DNA from: Petrolisthes cinctipes
Lineage: Eukaryota; Arthropoda; Malacostraca; Decapoda; Porcellanidae
Assembly: GCA_033782935.1 (NCBI GenBank)
Contig: JAWQEG010000501.1
Span: forward strand, 1,259,001 to 1,323,000
DNA length: 64,000 nt
Direction: 5' to 3'
Under the pieces are notes generated by a model. It did not search any database, was not told where the DNA came from, and saw only the letters and a program-made list of their open reading frames with translations. Position 1 is the first letter of the stretch; each line of letters begins with the position of its first letter. Shown here piece after piece: positions 1 through 11,189 of the stretch. Both the position numbers and the translations under genes were made by a program.

Positions 1-419
1 CACTGGGAAGGATTATGAAGGGTAGAAGTGTAAGTATGGAAGTGAAAAAGGGACTGAGAAATAGTATATTCCTGCCAACACTGACATATGCGTCAGAGAC
101 ATGGACATGGAGTAGGGCTCATCAGTCTAGAATAGGTGCAGTGGAAATGAGTTATCTGAGAGGAGCATGTGGACTTACTAGGTGGGATGGAGAAAGTAAT
201 GAGAGTGTATATGTATGAGAGGTGTGGTATGAGTGAGAAGGCAGTTGGTATTGAATGTGGAGTGGTTGAGAGAGTGAAGCGTAATACACTGAGGTGGTTT
301 GGACATGTGGAGAGAATGTAAAGTGTGGAGTCTGTAAAGAAGGTGTATGGAAGTGAAGTTGTGGGACCTGGTGTGAGAGGCAGACCTCCGGTTAGATGGC
401 AGAACAGAGTGGAAGAGTA

Positions 420-475
<56 letters not shown>

Positions 476-605
476 GTGAGGGAGGAAGGGGGGATGGAGG
501 GAGTGCGGGAACAGGGAAAACTGGAGACTCTTCTGCCGTGGCCACCCCATTGGTGAGAGTTCCCGGAGGGAACGAGGCGTCGGAGCTATAGATAGATAGA
601 TAGAA
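1..605 (+). mobile_element. LINE 3' fragment (RTE-like), RT C-terminus with GATA tail
   Basis: This is the C-terminal end of a non-LTR reverse transcriptase. Residues such as TYASETWTWSRAHQSRI and LRWFGHVERM match the post-thumb region of LINE polymerases annotated in many invertebrates. The reading frame is broken: a frameshift near 210 moves it to the frame carrying YERCGMSEKAVG, and a stop follows HVERM at about 320. The frame then resumes through RGRPPVRWQNRVEEYV, a (GA)n expansion, and ends at GNEASEL. The element ends in a short GATA repeat at 589-605, the kind of microsatellite tail typical of RTE-clade LINEs. Only the last part of the element is inside the window. The RTE assignment is an inference from tail and motif style. 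Confidence 0.7.
421..472 (+). repeat. (GA)n microsatellite inside the LINE reading frame
   Basis: About 25 GA units. In the LINE frame it reads as alternating Arg-Glu and keeps that frame open. It is a repeat expansion within a dead coding sequence. Confidence 0.9.
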
Positions 606-700
606 CAGGACACATAACAAAACACAGGACACACACACAAACACAAACACACACAACAGGACACATAACAAAACACAGAAGGAAACACACATACATCTGT
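601..700 (+). repeat. CA-rich spacer block, left copy
   Basis: Short ACACATAACAAAACACAG-type blocks occur here twice. Related ACACATACCAAAACACAG text recurs at 1857-1935, so a similar CA-rich sequence brackets the minisatellite. No gene is seen. Confidence 0.55.
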
Positions 701-756
701 GATGTATGTGGTGGGAAGGATATGTCACGGTGGGACAGGGTAATGAATAGTGGACA

Positions 757-1636
757 GTTGGGAGGACAGGGTGATGGAAAGGACAGGGGACAAGGTGAGA
801 CAGTAGACAGACAGGGAAAGGTAGGGTAGGTGGGAAGGACAGGGTGATGGAAAGGACAGGGGACAAGGTGGGACAGTAGACAGACAGGGAAAGGTAGGGT
901 ATGTGGGAAGGACAGGGTGATGGAAAGGACAGGGGACAAGGTGAGACAGTAGACAGACAGGGAAAGGTAGGGTAGGTGGGAAGGACAGGGTGATGGAAAG
1001 GACAGGGGACAAGGTGGGACAGTAGACAGACAGGGAAAGGTAGGGTAGGTGGGAAGGACAGGGTGATGGAAAGGACAGGGGACAAGGTGAGACAGTAGAC
1101 AGACAGGGAAAGGTAGGGTAGGTGGGAAGGACAGGGTGATGGAAAGGACAGGGGACAAGGTGGGACAGTAGACAGACAGGGAAAGGTAGGGTAGGTGAGA
1201 AGGACAGGGTGATGGAAAGGACAGGGGACAAGTTGGGACAGTAGGCAGACAGGGAAAGATAGGGTAGGTGAGAAGGACAGGGGACAAGGTGGGACAGTAG
1301 GCAGACAGGGAAAGGTAGGGTAGGTGGGAAGGACAGGGGACAAGTTGGGACAGTAGACAGATAGGGAAAGATAGGGTAGGTGAGAAGGACAGGGGACAAG
1401 GTGGGACAGTAGGCAGACAGGGAAAGGTAGGGTAGGTGGGAAGGACAGGGGACAAGTTGGGACAGTAGACAGATAGGGAAAGATAGGGTAGGTGAGAAGG
1501 ACAGGGGACAAGGTGGGACAGTAGGCAGACAGGGAAAGGTAGGGTAGGTGGGAAGGACAGGGGACAAGTTGGGACAGTAGACAGATAGGGAAAGATAGGG
1601 TAGGTGAGAAGGACAGGGGACAAGGTGGGACAGTGG
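757..1636 (+). repeat. G/A-rich minisatellite with 73-bp, 56-bp and 112-bp periods
   Basis: Tandem array built on GGGAAGGACAGG...GGACAAGGT...GACAGTAG. From about 760 to 1200 the unit is 73 bp. From about 1268 to 1636 it is 56 bp, and alternating GTGAGAAGG/GTGGGAAGG units form a 112-bp higher-order repeat (starts 1268, 1380, 1492, 1604). The 73-mer is the 56-mer plus a 17-bp block. Long open frames on the minus strand here only reflect the lack of stops in the repeat. Confidence 0.93.
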
Positions 1637-1639
1637 GAA

Positions 1640-3565
1640 GGGAGGGAAAGGTTGTAGGTATGGTTTGAAATGCAGTAGAGAAGTAAAATAGGGTAGGGTG
1701 GCGGGAAAGAATAAAGGGAAAAATGAGAGAGAGAGAGAGAGAGAGACAGACACTGAACCCCCCACCGCCATTATCTGCTTAGGATATGGGCTAGGACAGA
1801 AGAGAAAATAGAAAGCTGTATTACAGGACAAACAGAGTAGACAATACGTGTAGTGTACACGACACATACCAAAACACAGAAGGAAACATTATAACACACA
1901 TACACACACATAACAGGACACATACCAACACAGGGTGGTGGAGTGGTATTGTATTGAATCGTGAGGTGGGAGGAGTGGCGGGCAGAACGGGAAAACATTA
2001 CAATAATGACTGGGTTATAAATGGCTTTATTGTGGTGTCCATTAAGAAGGGGCGAAAGGTGCAGCACCCTGATTATTTCAAGTTATTTTAGTTGTACAGA
2101 TGCAGGTTGTTATTGATGTAAATCATTTAATTTACAATACGGCATGGTATTTATTTTTATATTAATGAAGTGTTCATGTTATACTGATCATTGATTTTGC
2201 ATCCAATATTATAATTATTTGGGGTGGACATGGAGGCAATCAGAGGGATATCTTATGTGTTGCAGGGAGTGGAGAGTCTTGTGATTAATTTACTCACCAT
2301 GGGACGTTACACAGGAGCAGACAAACAACAAAGAATGCAATGATGAGCAAATCACATTCAATTAAGTAAGACTAAAATTATTTTAAATGAGACTTGCTTA
2401 CCCTTAGCCTGTGCTCCAATTTTTTGTAATGCTGTATCTCTTGTTCTTTTGCTACGGAGATTACAGCAACGTGAAAATACAAGCTTTATTCCTGTGTATT
2501 ATAGGCTACACACCAGAGAGATGCTTACACTGCATCACTTTTTTTTTTTTCGAGTGAGTAGTCAAATGTGAAGAGTATGTAGTATGTAAACATCTTTGCA
2601 CACACACACACACACTCTCTCTCTCTCTCTCATTGTATTATTATAATACAGCAATATAATACATTATACAGCAATTATAATATTATAACATTGTCAACTA
2701 GTTAATATCGGTTCTAGAGATTGAACGGTTCTTTGCCAGCAGCCTTAGTGGGTGGGTGGCAGAGGAGGGTAGGAAGGAGTGGGAGAGAGGGGAGGCGAGT
2801 AGGATGGACCGGGGTACAGAAGTTGGAGGAGGAGGAGGAGGGAGGAGAGGCGAGGAGTTAAAAAATTTGCTCTGTGTCTGTGAGACTATCTGGCTGCCTG
2901 CCCGTGTGGAGTAATTGATGCATGATGACTCAGCAGTTCCTCTGCTTACCACTCATTCATAACAGTTTAACCTAGAAAACTCACATACATAGAATTGCGG
3001 CTGTTAAAAGCAATAGAACCGTTGAATCGTACGTGTGGCAGCGACCGGCACCACCTCACCTGCACCCGGCAAGGCGACAAGGCCGAGGCTAGACCGCGGG
3101 AAATTATGAGAGTATCATAGTCTTTTAAACTTTTCAAAGTTATTCTGTAACGTACCTACATCTAAACTATACCCATAGAATGCTTGAACAATGTAGTTTC
3201 TTAAGCAAAATAGTATATTTTATTATTATTTACCAATTCTCCATTATAATCTAATATATCAGTACGAGAATAACTTTTCACATTTTCTCCATGGTACTCG
3301 TATTTATTATACCTGTAATATCTTTCTTAATAGGGAACTGAACACTTTTTGGCATATATCAGTTGAAAGCTAAGAAAATTTGGCCTCTAATGAAGTCTGA
3401 AATACCACAGTATATGTTATAGTGTGGTGATATCAAGTTGATGAAGTGAAGTAACGGTCAACAGATTATTCGTGTTTACCTTACGCGTGACATTATTACC
3501 TATACTTTAAAGGCAATTATCTCGCTTAAGTAGGCGTGGCGCTCGACTGGTTGTAACACTCAGCC
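1640..3565. other. Spacer with microsatellites, no gene seen
   Basis: Holds (GA)n at about 1726-1746, a CA-rich block at 1857-1935, a T-run near 2540, adjoining CA and CT runs at about 2599-2632, and a GGA-rich stretch at 2820-2850. The remainder is AT-rich. The longest frames lack recognisable domains and sit in low-complexity sequence. Confidence 0.7.
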
Positions 3566-3568
3566 ACT

Positions 3569-3800
3569 CATATATTGTATAATTATAATATTTGATGTGA
3601 AGGTCCACTACATAAAGGAACAGTACTTAGAGGTAGGCTAATATGGAACATCTGGTTCAAAGTACATATATTGTATAATTATAATATTTGATGTGAAGGT
3701 CCACTACATAAAGGAACAGTAGTGAGAGGTAATATGGAACGTTTGGTTCAAAGTACATATATTGTATAATTATAATATTTGATGTGAAGGTCTACTACAC
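3569..3800 (+). repeat. Tandem repeat, about 96/91-bp unit, nearly three copies
   Basis: The unit starts with CATATATTGTATAATTATAA and contains GATGTGAAGGTC(C/T)ACTAC. Unit starts are 3569, 3665 and 3756; the third copy is partial. AT-rich and non-coding. Confidence 0.9.
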
Positions 3801-4832
3801 CAAAGAAGAGTTACACTCACACAACCTGTTGGATGAACCACACAGGACAACTTGACATTTTATGATGCATAATGTCTGTTTGTCATTTAATTTTATGCCA
3901 AGTACTTACGGAATACAATATAATTTATATTATTTTCTTAAAGATTACTTTAATTTTTGTAGTGCATGGATACAGGAATATATTTATATTATTTTGTTAC
4001 ATACAAAAGAGATCAGTAAATGGCAACTTTAATTTTAGTAATGCATGGATAATATTTATTAACTAATTTATTTATCTATTTACATGGACAGTACTATATG
4101 AGGTAATTTTTATTTTTTTTATTTTTAACAACATACTGTATGCCGTGTATGGGAACCTTATTTAATATTTTAAACATGAATAAAATATATTCAATAAGAT
4201 TTGTTACTGTAGTTTATGGATCAAATAATGAATATTAATTTGTTTTTCACTGGATAAATTGTACATTATATTATTTTGTTGGTAGGCTAACCTGAAGTAC
4301 AACTAAAAGAATCCTCTATATTATACCCTATTTGTTTTGTAATGTTTGAATTATCTATGGATTCTGAGTTTTGTTTCTGTATAGACCTAGTGTGGATCAA
4401 ATAATTAATATTTTATTTTTCACTGGAGAAATTATTAAGTACCGGTATATTATTTTCTGCCCACCAGTATTCGAAGTTATGTTTTTTTTTTTTTTTGTAA
4501 TGTTTGTATTATCTAAGGATTCTGAGTTTTGTTTGTGTATTATATAAATCAACTAATAACATTAATGTGTTGTTAATCTCAAGTACAGAAGGTACCAATA
4601 CAGTATTCTATTTGTTTTTGTAATATATTCTCTTTGGTTTGTTGCATATTCAATTATTACAGCATAAATGTTTGTTCTGTAATGTACTATCTTGAAATAA
4701 TAATAATAATAATGGTTATATTATTTCATCCTCTATACTCATTACATAATACAGTATTATATTTCATATTATGAAATATAATAAAATCTGTATGAAAGAA
4801 ATATACGGTATATGAAGACTCAGTAGAAAAAT
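3801..4832. repeat. AT-rich spacer with degenerate 160-175-bp tandem repeat
   Basis: GGATCAAATAAT blocks recur at about 4218 and 4394. AATGTTTG...GGATTCTGAGTTTTGTTT blocks recur at about 4342 and 4499, with a weaker third unit after 4540. A T-run lies near 4480 and an (AAT)n tract near 4687. No gene is seen. Confidence 0.6.
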
Positions 4833-5725
4833 ATGATGCAAATGAGATATTATGAAGTGTATTATTTTTTCATTGCAATGGGTTTAAAAATCAACACACA
4901 GAAAACTGAAATCTTAGCTCAGTGTATAAACCCCTCAGTAGCACCTTTCCACTTGCACATCAATGGTGATCCTATAAAAACCATAGACAATTTTACATAC
5001 CTTGGCAGTGTTGTCTCCTCTGACTGCTCTCATGATTTAGAAATTCAAAGAAGAGTAAACATTGCCTCCACTGCCTTTGGCCGCCTAAGAGAAAGGGTCT
5101 TCTCAAATAACAACCTTCGAGTAGACACCAAGGCCGCAGTGTACAGGGCCATATCCACACTGCTATACGGCTCTGAGGGATGGACCTTATACAGACGTCA
5201 CATTAACATCATTGAGAAGTTCCACATCCGATGCATCCAAAGGATTGTGGAAGTGACATGGAAAGATAAAGTCACATACGAAGAGCTTTACCATCGGACT
5301 CAGACCTGCAGTATAGAAACCCTTCTAGCGCAGCGACAACTACGCTGGTTAGGTCATACCATCAGAATGCCTCAACATCGACTCCCAAGGCAAATTCTAT
5401 ATGGCCAGCTAAATGAAGGAGGCAGAACTGCAGGCGGTCCAAAGAAACGCTATAAAGATCAATGCAAAACCCTCCTAAAGAGATGCAACATGCAACCCCA
5501 AGATCTAGAGACACTGGCGATGGACAGGAAGACCTGGAGAACTGCATGTGTAAATGGAACCACCAGAATCGAACAGGAGAATTCAAGGAAAAGAACGGAA
5601 AAGAGAATCCAACGACACCAACGAAACCTAGGAGCCGTACCTGTGGGACAATATCCCTGCCACAGGTGTGATAAAGTGTGTGGCTCTCGAATTGGACTGA
5701 ACAGTCATCTGATCATCGTCTTCAC
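4833..5725 (+). pseudogene. 5'-truncated LINE RT C-terminus with terminal zinc-finger motif
   Basis: The frame is open from before 4860 to about 5725. It begins inside the RT domain (MGLKINTQKTEIL, then TYLGSVVSSD) and continues through LYGSEGWTLYRRH, the thumb, and QLRWLGHTIRMP. It ends with a zinc-finger-like CHRCDKVCGSRIGLNSH. The catalytic core and the endonuclease are missing, so this is a dead-on-arrival LINE 3' copy. The first Met is only where the open frame happens to begin; RT similarity starts about residue 16. After LNSH the frame runs into 3' UTR and a microsatellite. This RT type is often annotated as endonuclease-reverse transcriptase in invertebrates; I am unsure of the clade. 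Confidence 0.8.
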
Positions 5726-5857
5726 TGTCGTCATCATTATCACCATTGTCATCTGCAGAGCAGCGTCGTCATCGACAACGATGGACTGCCAAAGAAGAAG
5801 ATGTGTATATGTATATGTGTATATGTATATTTGTATATGTATATATATATATATATG
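5726..5857 (+). repeat. LINE 3' UTR and TATG/TA microsatellite tail
   Basis: TCATC/TCGTC-rich 3' UTR ends at GATGGACTGCCAAAG, followed by a TATATG/TA repeat at about 5804-5857. The repeat is probably the LINE tail, later expanded. Confidence 0.7.
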
Positions 5858-5919
5858 CAAATAAATCACTTGAGGCACGTGATCGAGAAATAAGCGTAAG
5901 TCTACAAGGAAAGAAGAAT

Positions 5920-6186
5920 CGCAGAATCCCAAGCGCTTACGCATATTCAGGGGAAATACAGAGTTGAAAAATTATTGTCGAGAAACACATTGTATACGGT
6001 AGATTTAATAACTAACTGGCAATCTGAGGGTGTTAAAGGTGTATTGCTTTGAACTCTTAATGGCAACACCTTCAGATTGACAGTTAAGTATTAAATGAAC
6101 CAGTATATAAAGTGTTTCTCGGCAACAATTCATCCACTCTGTATTTCCCCTAAAGATGTAAATAAACGAAAGCCCTTTGGATTCCG
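5920..6186. mobile_element. Fold-back (long inverted repeat) element, MITE-like
   Basis: GGGGAAATACAGAGT at about 5951 is the reverse complement of ACTCTGTATTTCCCC at about 6137. Pairing continues inward through TGTCGAGAAACAC / GTGTTTCTCGGCA and GGCAATCTGAGGGTGTT / AACACCTTCAGATTGAC. Outward, AGAATCCCAAGCGCTTACG faces AAGCCCTTTGGATTCC. The whole can fold as one imperfect hairpin of about 260 bp. There is no coding capacity. It abuts the LTR of element A at 6187. Confidence 0.75.
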
Positions 6187-6702
6187 TGTAAAACGATAAG
6201 GAAGCCCTTATGTTTCTACCCCGGGTGAACAGACTCTAGAATACACGGTACAGATTATTGATAATACATAGAAATGCTGTACATGTAGATATAGGGAAGG
6301 CCAGCCTGTCGTGCAGCGTCGTGGAGAGTCAGTAGTTGCCGTGGAGAGTCTGTAGTGGTGTAGAGCAGGAACGCCACGTGTGATCGAAGCGGGAACACAT
6401 GGATATGTAGGTGTATGACGACGGCAGGAGCGGGGCTGGTCCTTCTTCTACTGTAACTAGCAGGATAATCTGTCGTCTGGTCGAAGCACACCACTTTTAT
6501 TCAGGCGTCTATGAGCTCCCGGATGTGGCGTTGTCACGTGACACGGCGTGTCCACCTGGCGTGCTGCACCCATATGAATCATACCTGGGAGAAGGGAAGG
6601 AGGCTGGCACCGGCGTCCCAAGGGGGGATTAGGCTGCGACAGGGCAAACTGTGGGATGGCTGAGGCCGGGGAATAAGGAGTGGTGCACATGGCGCCATTA
6701 CA
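6187..6702 (-). repeat. 3' LTR of element A
   Basis: About 516 bp. On the plus strand it starts TGTAAAACG and ends GGCGCCATTACA, giving TG...CA ends. It aligns with the split LTR at 12326-12682 plus 21510-21639, sharing GATAAGGAAGCCCTTATG and AGGCCAGCCTGTCGTG. Confidence 0.88.
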
Positions 6703-6705
6703 GTA

Positions 6706-6720
6706 CCCCCCCTCCCTCCA
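6706..6720 (-). promoter_or_regulatory. Polypurine tract of element A
   Basis: On the minus strand it reads TGGAGGGAGGGGGGG. It lies three bases before the 3' LTR, as expected for the plus-strand DNA primer of an LTR element. Confidence 0.8.
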
Positions 6721-6889
6721 TAAGCATAATTTTATTAAGGGAGAGGGGAAGACATACTACATACATTGTACTAAAATACGGAGTACATATACAGATAATG
6801 CAAACAAATAAGTGTAATACAGAAGTGTATGGGTATTGTGTGGAGTGTGAGGGGGTGAAGGTGAATGCAGGTGTGTGTGAATTAATAGT

Positions 6890-8080
6890 AGGGAGTGTGC
6901 ATGGTCGGGAGCGTGTGGAGTGGGTGTATGTCTGTGTTGTGTAGTACAGATACATATTTCGCCGAGCGTTGTACAATGCGCCCTGAGCACGAGGTGAAGC
7001 CATCAGGGACCATCACTGGTTCGTCGTCCCACCGCTCCTGTCGTGGGAAAGGGGGTGTAGCAGGGCGAGGTGAGGTGTAGGTAGGTGTGGCATTTGCAAC
7101 AGCGCATTTGAGGGCGGGAAGGAAACTGAGGCTGGATGTGTCAGTCTCAGGAGACATGAGCTGGCCAGGCAGACGTAGGTCATCGCCGAAGACGAGCTGC
7201 ACTGGTGAATGTTTGAGGTCCTCCTTTAGCATAGTTCGGATGGTAAGGAAGATAAAAGAAAGTCCATTAATCCAGCTGGAGTGCTCGGAACGCATCCTTC
7301 AAGAGGCTATGTAATCTCTCGACCATCCCATTGCTTGCATGGTGGTACTCGGTGGTTCGCTGTCGGCGAGTCCCAAATAATGTGAGCATGTCCTGCCAAG
7401 CCTTGGATTCAAACTGTGTGCCTTGGTCCATGACGATAACTGCTGGGGGACCAAAGTTAGACACCCAGTTGATGAGGAAGTGGCGTGTGGTACCATCAGC
7501 AGTGATGTCACTCATTGGAATGGCCATACACCACCGTATCGTCCTATCCACACACGTCAGGAGATAACGGTACCCTCGGGAGGGCCAACGATGTAGATGT
7601 ACACTGTGTGAAATCTGCTAGAAGGAACGGAGAACTCATGTAATGGTGGGCGTGTATGTCACCCCACCTTTGCGCGTTGACAGGGAAGAAAAGCTGACAC
7701 CCAATCCTTGACTTGCTTCCTCATTCCCGGCCATACTGCCTGTCGACTAATAAGGTAAAGTGTTCCTGCAATCCCCAGGTGGTTGATGGAGTGATAATGG
7801 TTGAATACAGTTTCTCTGAAATGCTCAGGAATAAAGGGGCGTGGCGTGCCACAGGATGTGTCACACCAGACGTGTGTTGTAGAGTCAGGTGCCGTTATGC
7901 GTTCCAGGCGCAGGCCAGTGTCGCCCACCAGAAGCTCCTGGAGATGAGTGTCTGTTTGATGGGTGTGTGCGAGTGCCGTGTAGTCCAGAGGAGGAATGCG
8001 TTTTATCGAAGCAATGAGTGGTTGCAGAGGCGGTGTCATCGAGAGTGCGTCAGCAACCATGTTGTCTTCCCCCTGCATGT
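6890..8080 (-). pseudogene. Element A integrase (broken)
   Basis: Three broken frames cover the integrase that inserts Gypsy cDNA. The N-terminal zinc-binding region (8078-7659) keeps HYHSINHLGIAG, but the usual CxxC reads SAFLPCQRAK, so one cysteine is lost. The core region (7551-7267) keeps MDQGTQFES and SNGMVERLHS, which hold the second Asp and the Glu of the D,D-35-E triad. The C-terminal part (7295-6882) has SPVQLVFGDDLRLPG. Frame changes separate the parts, so no active enzyme can be made. It lies directly downstream of RNase H and upstream of the polypurine tract. Confidence 0.85.
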
Positions 8081-8390
8081 GGCGGATATCATTGGTAAAT
8101 TCTGAAATAAATGTGAGGTGGCGACAGACATGTGGTGATCAGCTGGCACCCAGTTGGATCATTGCTGTAGTCAACAGTTTGTGGTCCGTCTGTATGTGGA
8201 AAGCCCTACCTTCCAAGAAGTGCTGGAAGTGTTTCACGGCTTCATCATGCATGGCCACCAACTCCCTGTCAAAGGAGCTATATTTCCTCTATGGTGGCTC
8301 GAGGCGCTTACTGAAGAACGCGATGGGCTTCAGCACGCCGTCTACTTCCTGCTGTAGCACCGTTCCTACGGTTTCGTTGGATGCATCAGT
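8081..8390 (-). pseudogene. Element A RNase H (broken)
   Basis: The minus strand encodes TDASNETVGTVLQQEV, then KPIAFFSKRLEPP, FDRELVAMHDEAVKHFQHF and HIQTDHKLLTT, the standard Gypsy RNase H order. In-frame stops interrupt it before TDAS, after EPP and after IQLGAS. Its role would be removing template RNA during reverse transcription. It is continuous with the RT upstream. Confidence 0.85.
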
Positions 8391-9340
8391 TTATATGGAG
8401 GTAGGTACGTGGGGCGTGGGGTTTGCCAGGAGAGTGGGGTCAGACAGTTTATTTTTAACCTCGCTAAAGGCGGACTCTGCTGCAGGGTTCCAAGTAAGTT
8501 TCTTTTGGGAGGCCTTCTTCAAACCCTTCAGGAAGTCATGGATTGGGGCAAGTGTAGCTGCGGCGTGGGAGATAAAGCGGTGGTAGTAATTATCAACCCC
8601 TAAGAACTCCCTAAGTTTCCTGGCCGTAGCAGGGAGAGGTAGCTCACGAACGGCCTCCACCTTCTGTGGGAGCAGAGTTATTCCCTCCGGGGTAATGCGG
8701 TGACCGAGAAAATCTAGGTGGTCAACCCCGATCACGCATTTTGATGGGTGTATCTTGAGTCCGTAGTCTTGCAGGCAGGAGAGCAGTTCCCAAAGATGTT
8801 GCTAGTGCTGTGAATGGTTGCCTGAAGCGATGAGGATGTCGTCGATATACACCACGATGTAATCAAGGCCGTGGACTACCTTATTTGTAAACCACTGGAA
8901 TGTCTGCGCCGGCTTCCATAGGCCGAAGTTCATTACAGGGAATTTATATAGACCGAAGGGCATGGTTATGGCAGTTTTCTTGATATCCTCCTCTACCACG
9001 GGGATTTGGTGGAAAGCCCTGACGAGGTCTATTTTAGAAAACACTGTACATCCTTGGAGCTTCGAGTGAAAGTCAAGGACGTGCAGGATGGGGTACCTGT
9101 CAGGGGTAGTAACTGCATTGAGGGCCCTGTATTCCCCGCATGCCCTCCATTCTCCTTCCTGCCTTTTGGGTACCATGTGTAGGGGTGACACCCACGCGTT
9201 GTCAGATGGCCTGGCTACACCTTGTTTGATCATCACATGGAATTCCCGCTGGGCAGCTCCAGGATTTGCGGAGAAGTCTCCGAAGAGCGTAGGAGTGGAA
9301 AGTCGTGAAAAATGTTCTCGTAAGTGCTGGATTGTGTGAT
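8391..9340 (-). pseudogene. Element A reverse transcriptase (broken)
   Basis: Frames 9236-8802 and 8735-8391 together hold a Gypsy RT. Fingers/palm motifs are seen ([59 protein letters not shown]), then the catalytic YIDD at about 8840-8850. After a break the thumb follows (VDHLDFLGHRITPEGI, LREFLGVDNYYHRFI). Part of the palm motif reads [13 protein letters not shown], where Gypsy RTs have FGLRNAAQTFQ. The YIDD motif is kept, but the ORF is split near 8740-8800. Confidence 0.88.
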
Positions 9341-9432
9341 GTGTGTAATGGTAGGTGTTACGCGACGGCAGTGTCGGGTAGGGATAGTAGCTCCCAAAGG
9401 TTGGTGTATGAGTCTGTTACGTTTGGCGTCTA

Positions 9433-9972
9433 TTAGCAAGTCATAGGAGATTGGTTGATAGGAGATTGGTTTGCTGCGAGAAGGTCATAAGTGGTAGAAA
9501 CCTGTCTCTTGAGGTCCTTCTCCATGGTAGGTACTACGCTCACTTCGGAGCCCGGGTCAATAAGAATAGTGTCTCCTGACTCGAGGCACTCTACCCATAG
9601 GAGGGTAAGAGCGTTACTGTGCGGGGGCAAACATGTACCCTCAGGAGGAAGTTCAGGAGGCATGAGGAAAGCCATACGTGCGTGGACCTGGGAAGACAAA
9701 CGTCGTGTAGGGTCCAGGTGTGGTTGATGGGTGGTCTTGGTAGCGGAAGTGACTTGGGCGTGGTCAACCCGGCAGTTCGAAGGTGTGTGTTCGACAAGGG
9801 GTTTGCCACGGGTATCAGCATGTCGTAGCGTGGAGTGTGTGGAATGTGCGGCAGAGGCGTATGAGTGGCGACGAGGCGCGGGTAGAGGGGCGTCCTGTCG
9901 GTTAGGGAGGCCATGTGTTGCCTCGAGTGAAAGGTTAGTAGTCGTTCCTGGTGCGTCGAGGTTAGGGTACAT
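9433..9972 (-). pseudogene. Element A protease region with long N-terminal linker
   Basis: The frame contains TILIDPGSEVSVVP (about residues 135-150). This is the aspartic protease active-site segment, normally DTG(A/S), here changed to DPGS. The upstream 130 residues are Ser/Pro/His-rich and match no domain I know; they may link Gag to Pol. The frame ends at about 9433, before the RT segment. A protease with Pro in the catalytic turn is unlikely to work. Confidence 0.72.
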
Positions 9973-10039
9973 TTGTAGATGGCCCGTGGTGTTGGGTAGG
10001 ATGTGGGGCGGTGATTTGTTAGGCGTGTTCTTGCCACCG

Positions 10040-11189
10040 CCTCACTTGTTTCCCTGGTTGGCGCAGGGTTACTGGCGGGTGTCAGAGGACGCCCAATGGC
10101 AAGGTGGGCAGCAATTACGAGCGAAGGTGCTGATGAAACTTTGTTGGTAGTAGCAAAGTTGCGTGAGTGGAGTGTTATTATTGTGATGATGGGGTGTTGG
10201 TTTGAAATGTTGAGGTTGTGTTGTGTTGTGTGATGTAGGGTAATGTGGTAAAGGTGGGAGAATTCGTGGGGTTGGAGTGAAGTGTTACTGGTAATTCGGG
10301 TGGTTGTGATAAGTATGAGTACTGAGGAAGGGAATACCTGATTGGGCGTAACTGTCTTGGTGATGCTGCTGCATAACCAGTAGGTGAGAATGAGTGGAGG
10401 CGTGTGTGTGAAGTTGATGATGTGGGTAGGCAGAAACGTGTTGTGAAATCGGCATTTGTTGCTGGGACAGTGTAGGACTGGGGTGGTATTGTTGAGCCGA
10501 GGGTGATGTGTTGGGTATGTGTGTGTAAATGTTGGAGAGGGTGTGAGACATGTTGGTAGTGAGGTGAGGAAGAAGGTGGCATGTGTTGTGTAGCAGGTGC
10601 TGTAGATGTTAGCGTAGTGATGGTGGTGTTGACGTGGTGGTGCTGCTGTGGTGGATCGGCCTCCGCGTAGACATTCATAATGGCATCGGCGTGTTTGATC
10701 AATTGATGTATTGGTAAATCTAGGTGAGCTTGTAGGTGAAGTTGAACAGTCGCAGGAAAAAGCTTGGAATGACGCCTCTTGAGTATCGCGTCTGAGAAGT
10801 GATTTCCCGCCCTCTCATTGAGCTACTGCATGTGATGTAAAACTGCAGATGGGTGGCGATGAGACAATAGCCTCCTTCAGAGCTTTATACGATGGGTGTT
10901 GAGTGAGTGTGGTAGGGATAGCATCGAATATGTCTTCTGGGAGTACTCGGAGGACATCGTGGAATTTTTGCTAGCTCGTGAAGTTCGAGGAGCACCAGAG
11001 AGTTTCCATATGGCGAAACCACGAGTGTACATTGAGTGAGAAAGGGGGAACGCACGGTGTTTGTGAAACGACGTTATGTATGGAAGACGTAGTGTGTATG
11101 GAAGAGGAAGAATGTTGTGGGGGGGAGTGTACAAAAGCGTTAAGTGGAGGGCTTGCTAAGGCTTGCAAGGCCTGTGATGTGGTGTCCAT
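10040..11189 (-). pseudogene. Element A gag (broken)
   Basis: The likely start is the ATG at 11189-11187 (MDTTSQALQALASPP). The frame contains HSWFRHMETLW, where a stop follows SSNFTS, then QKFHDVLRVLPEDIFDAIP and YKALKEAIV, the conserved segment of arthropod Gypsy gag. A His/Pro/Thr-rich central region (10702-10178) follows. Near 10140-10075 a zinc-binding motif reads CYYHQQSF...CCPPCHW, the same CYYH...C class as in element C gag. Gag would form the particle around the RNA. Stops and shifts make it non-functional. Confidence 0.75.

Noticed and set aside
93..1867. Very long minus-strand Pro/Leu/Ser-rich frames (up to 472 codons)
   Set aside because: They are translations of the G/A-rich minisatellite, open in several frames at once because the unit lacks stops; not genes.
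2698..2952. Minus-strand frame of 84 codons
   Set aside because: It covers a GGAGGA low-complexity stretch and shows no domain.
3000..3110. GC-rich patch resembling a tRNA-derived SINE head
   Set aside because: No A-box/B-box pair or repeat copy could be identified.
5640..5725. C2H2-like zinc finger as part of a host gene
   Set aside because: It is the normal C-terminal finger of this LINE polymerase type and follows RT in the same frame.
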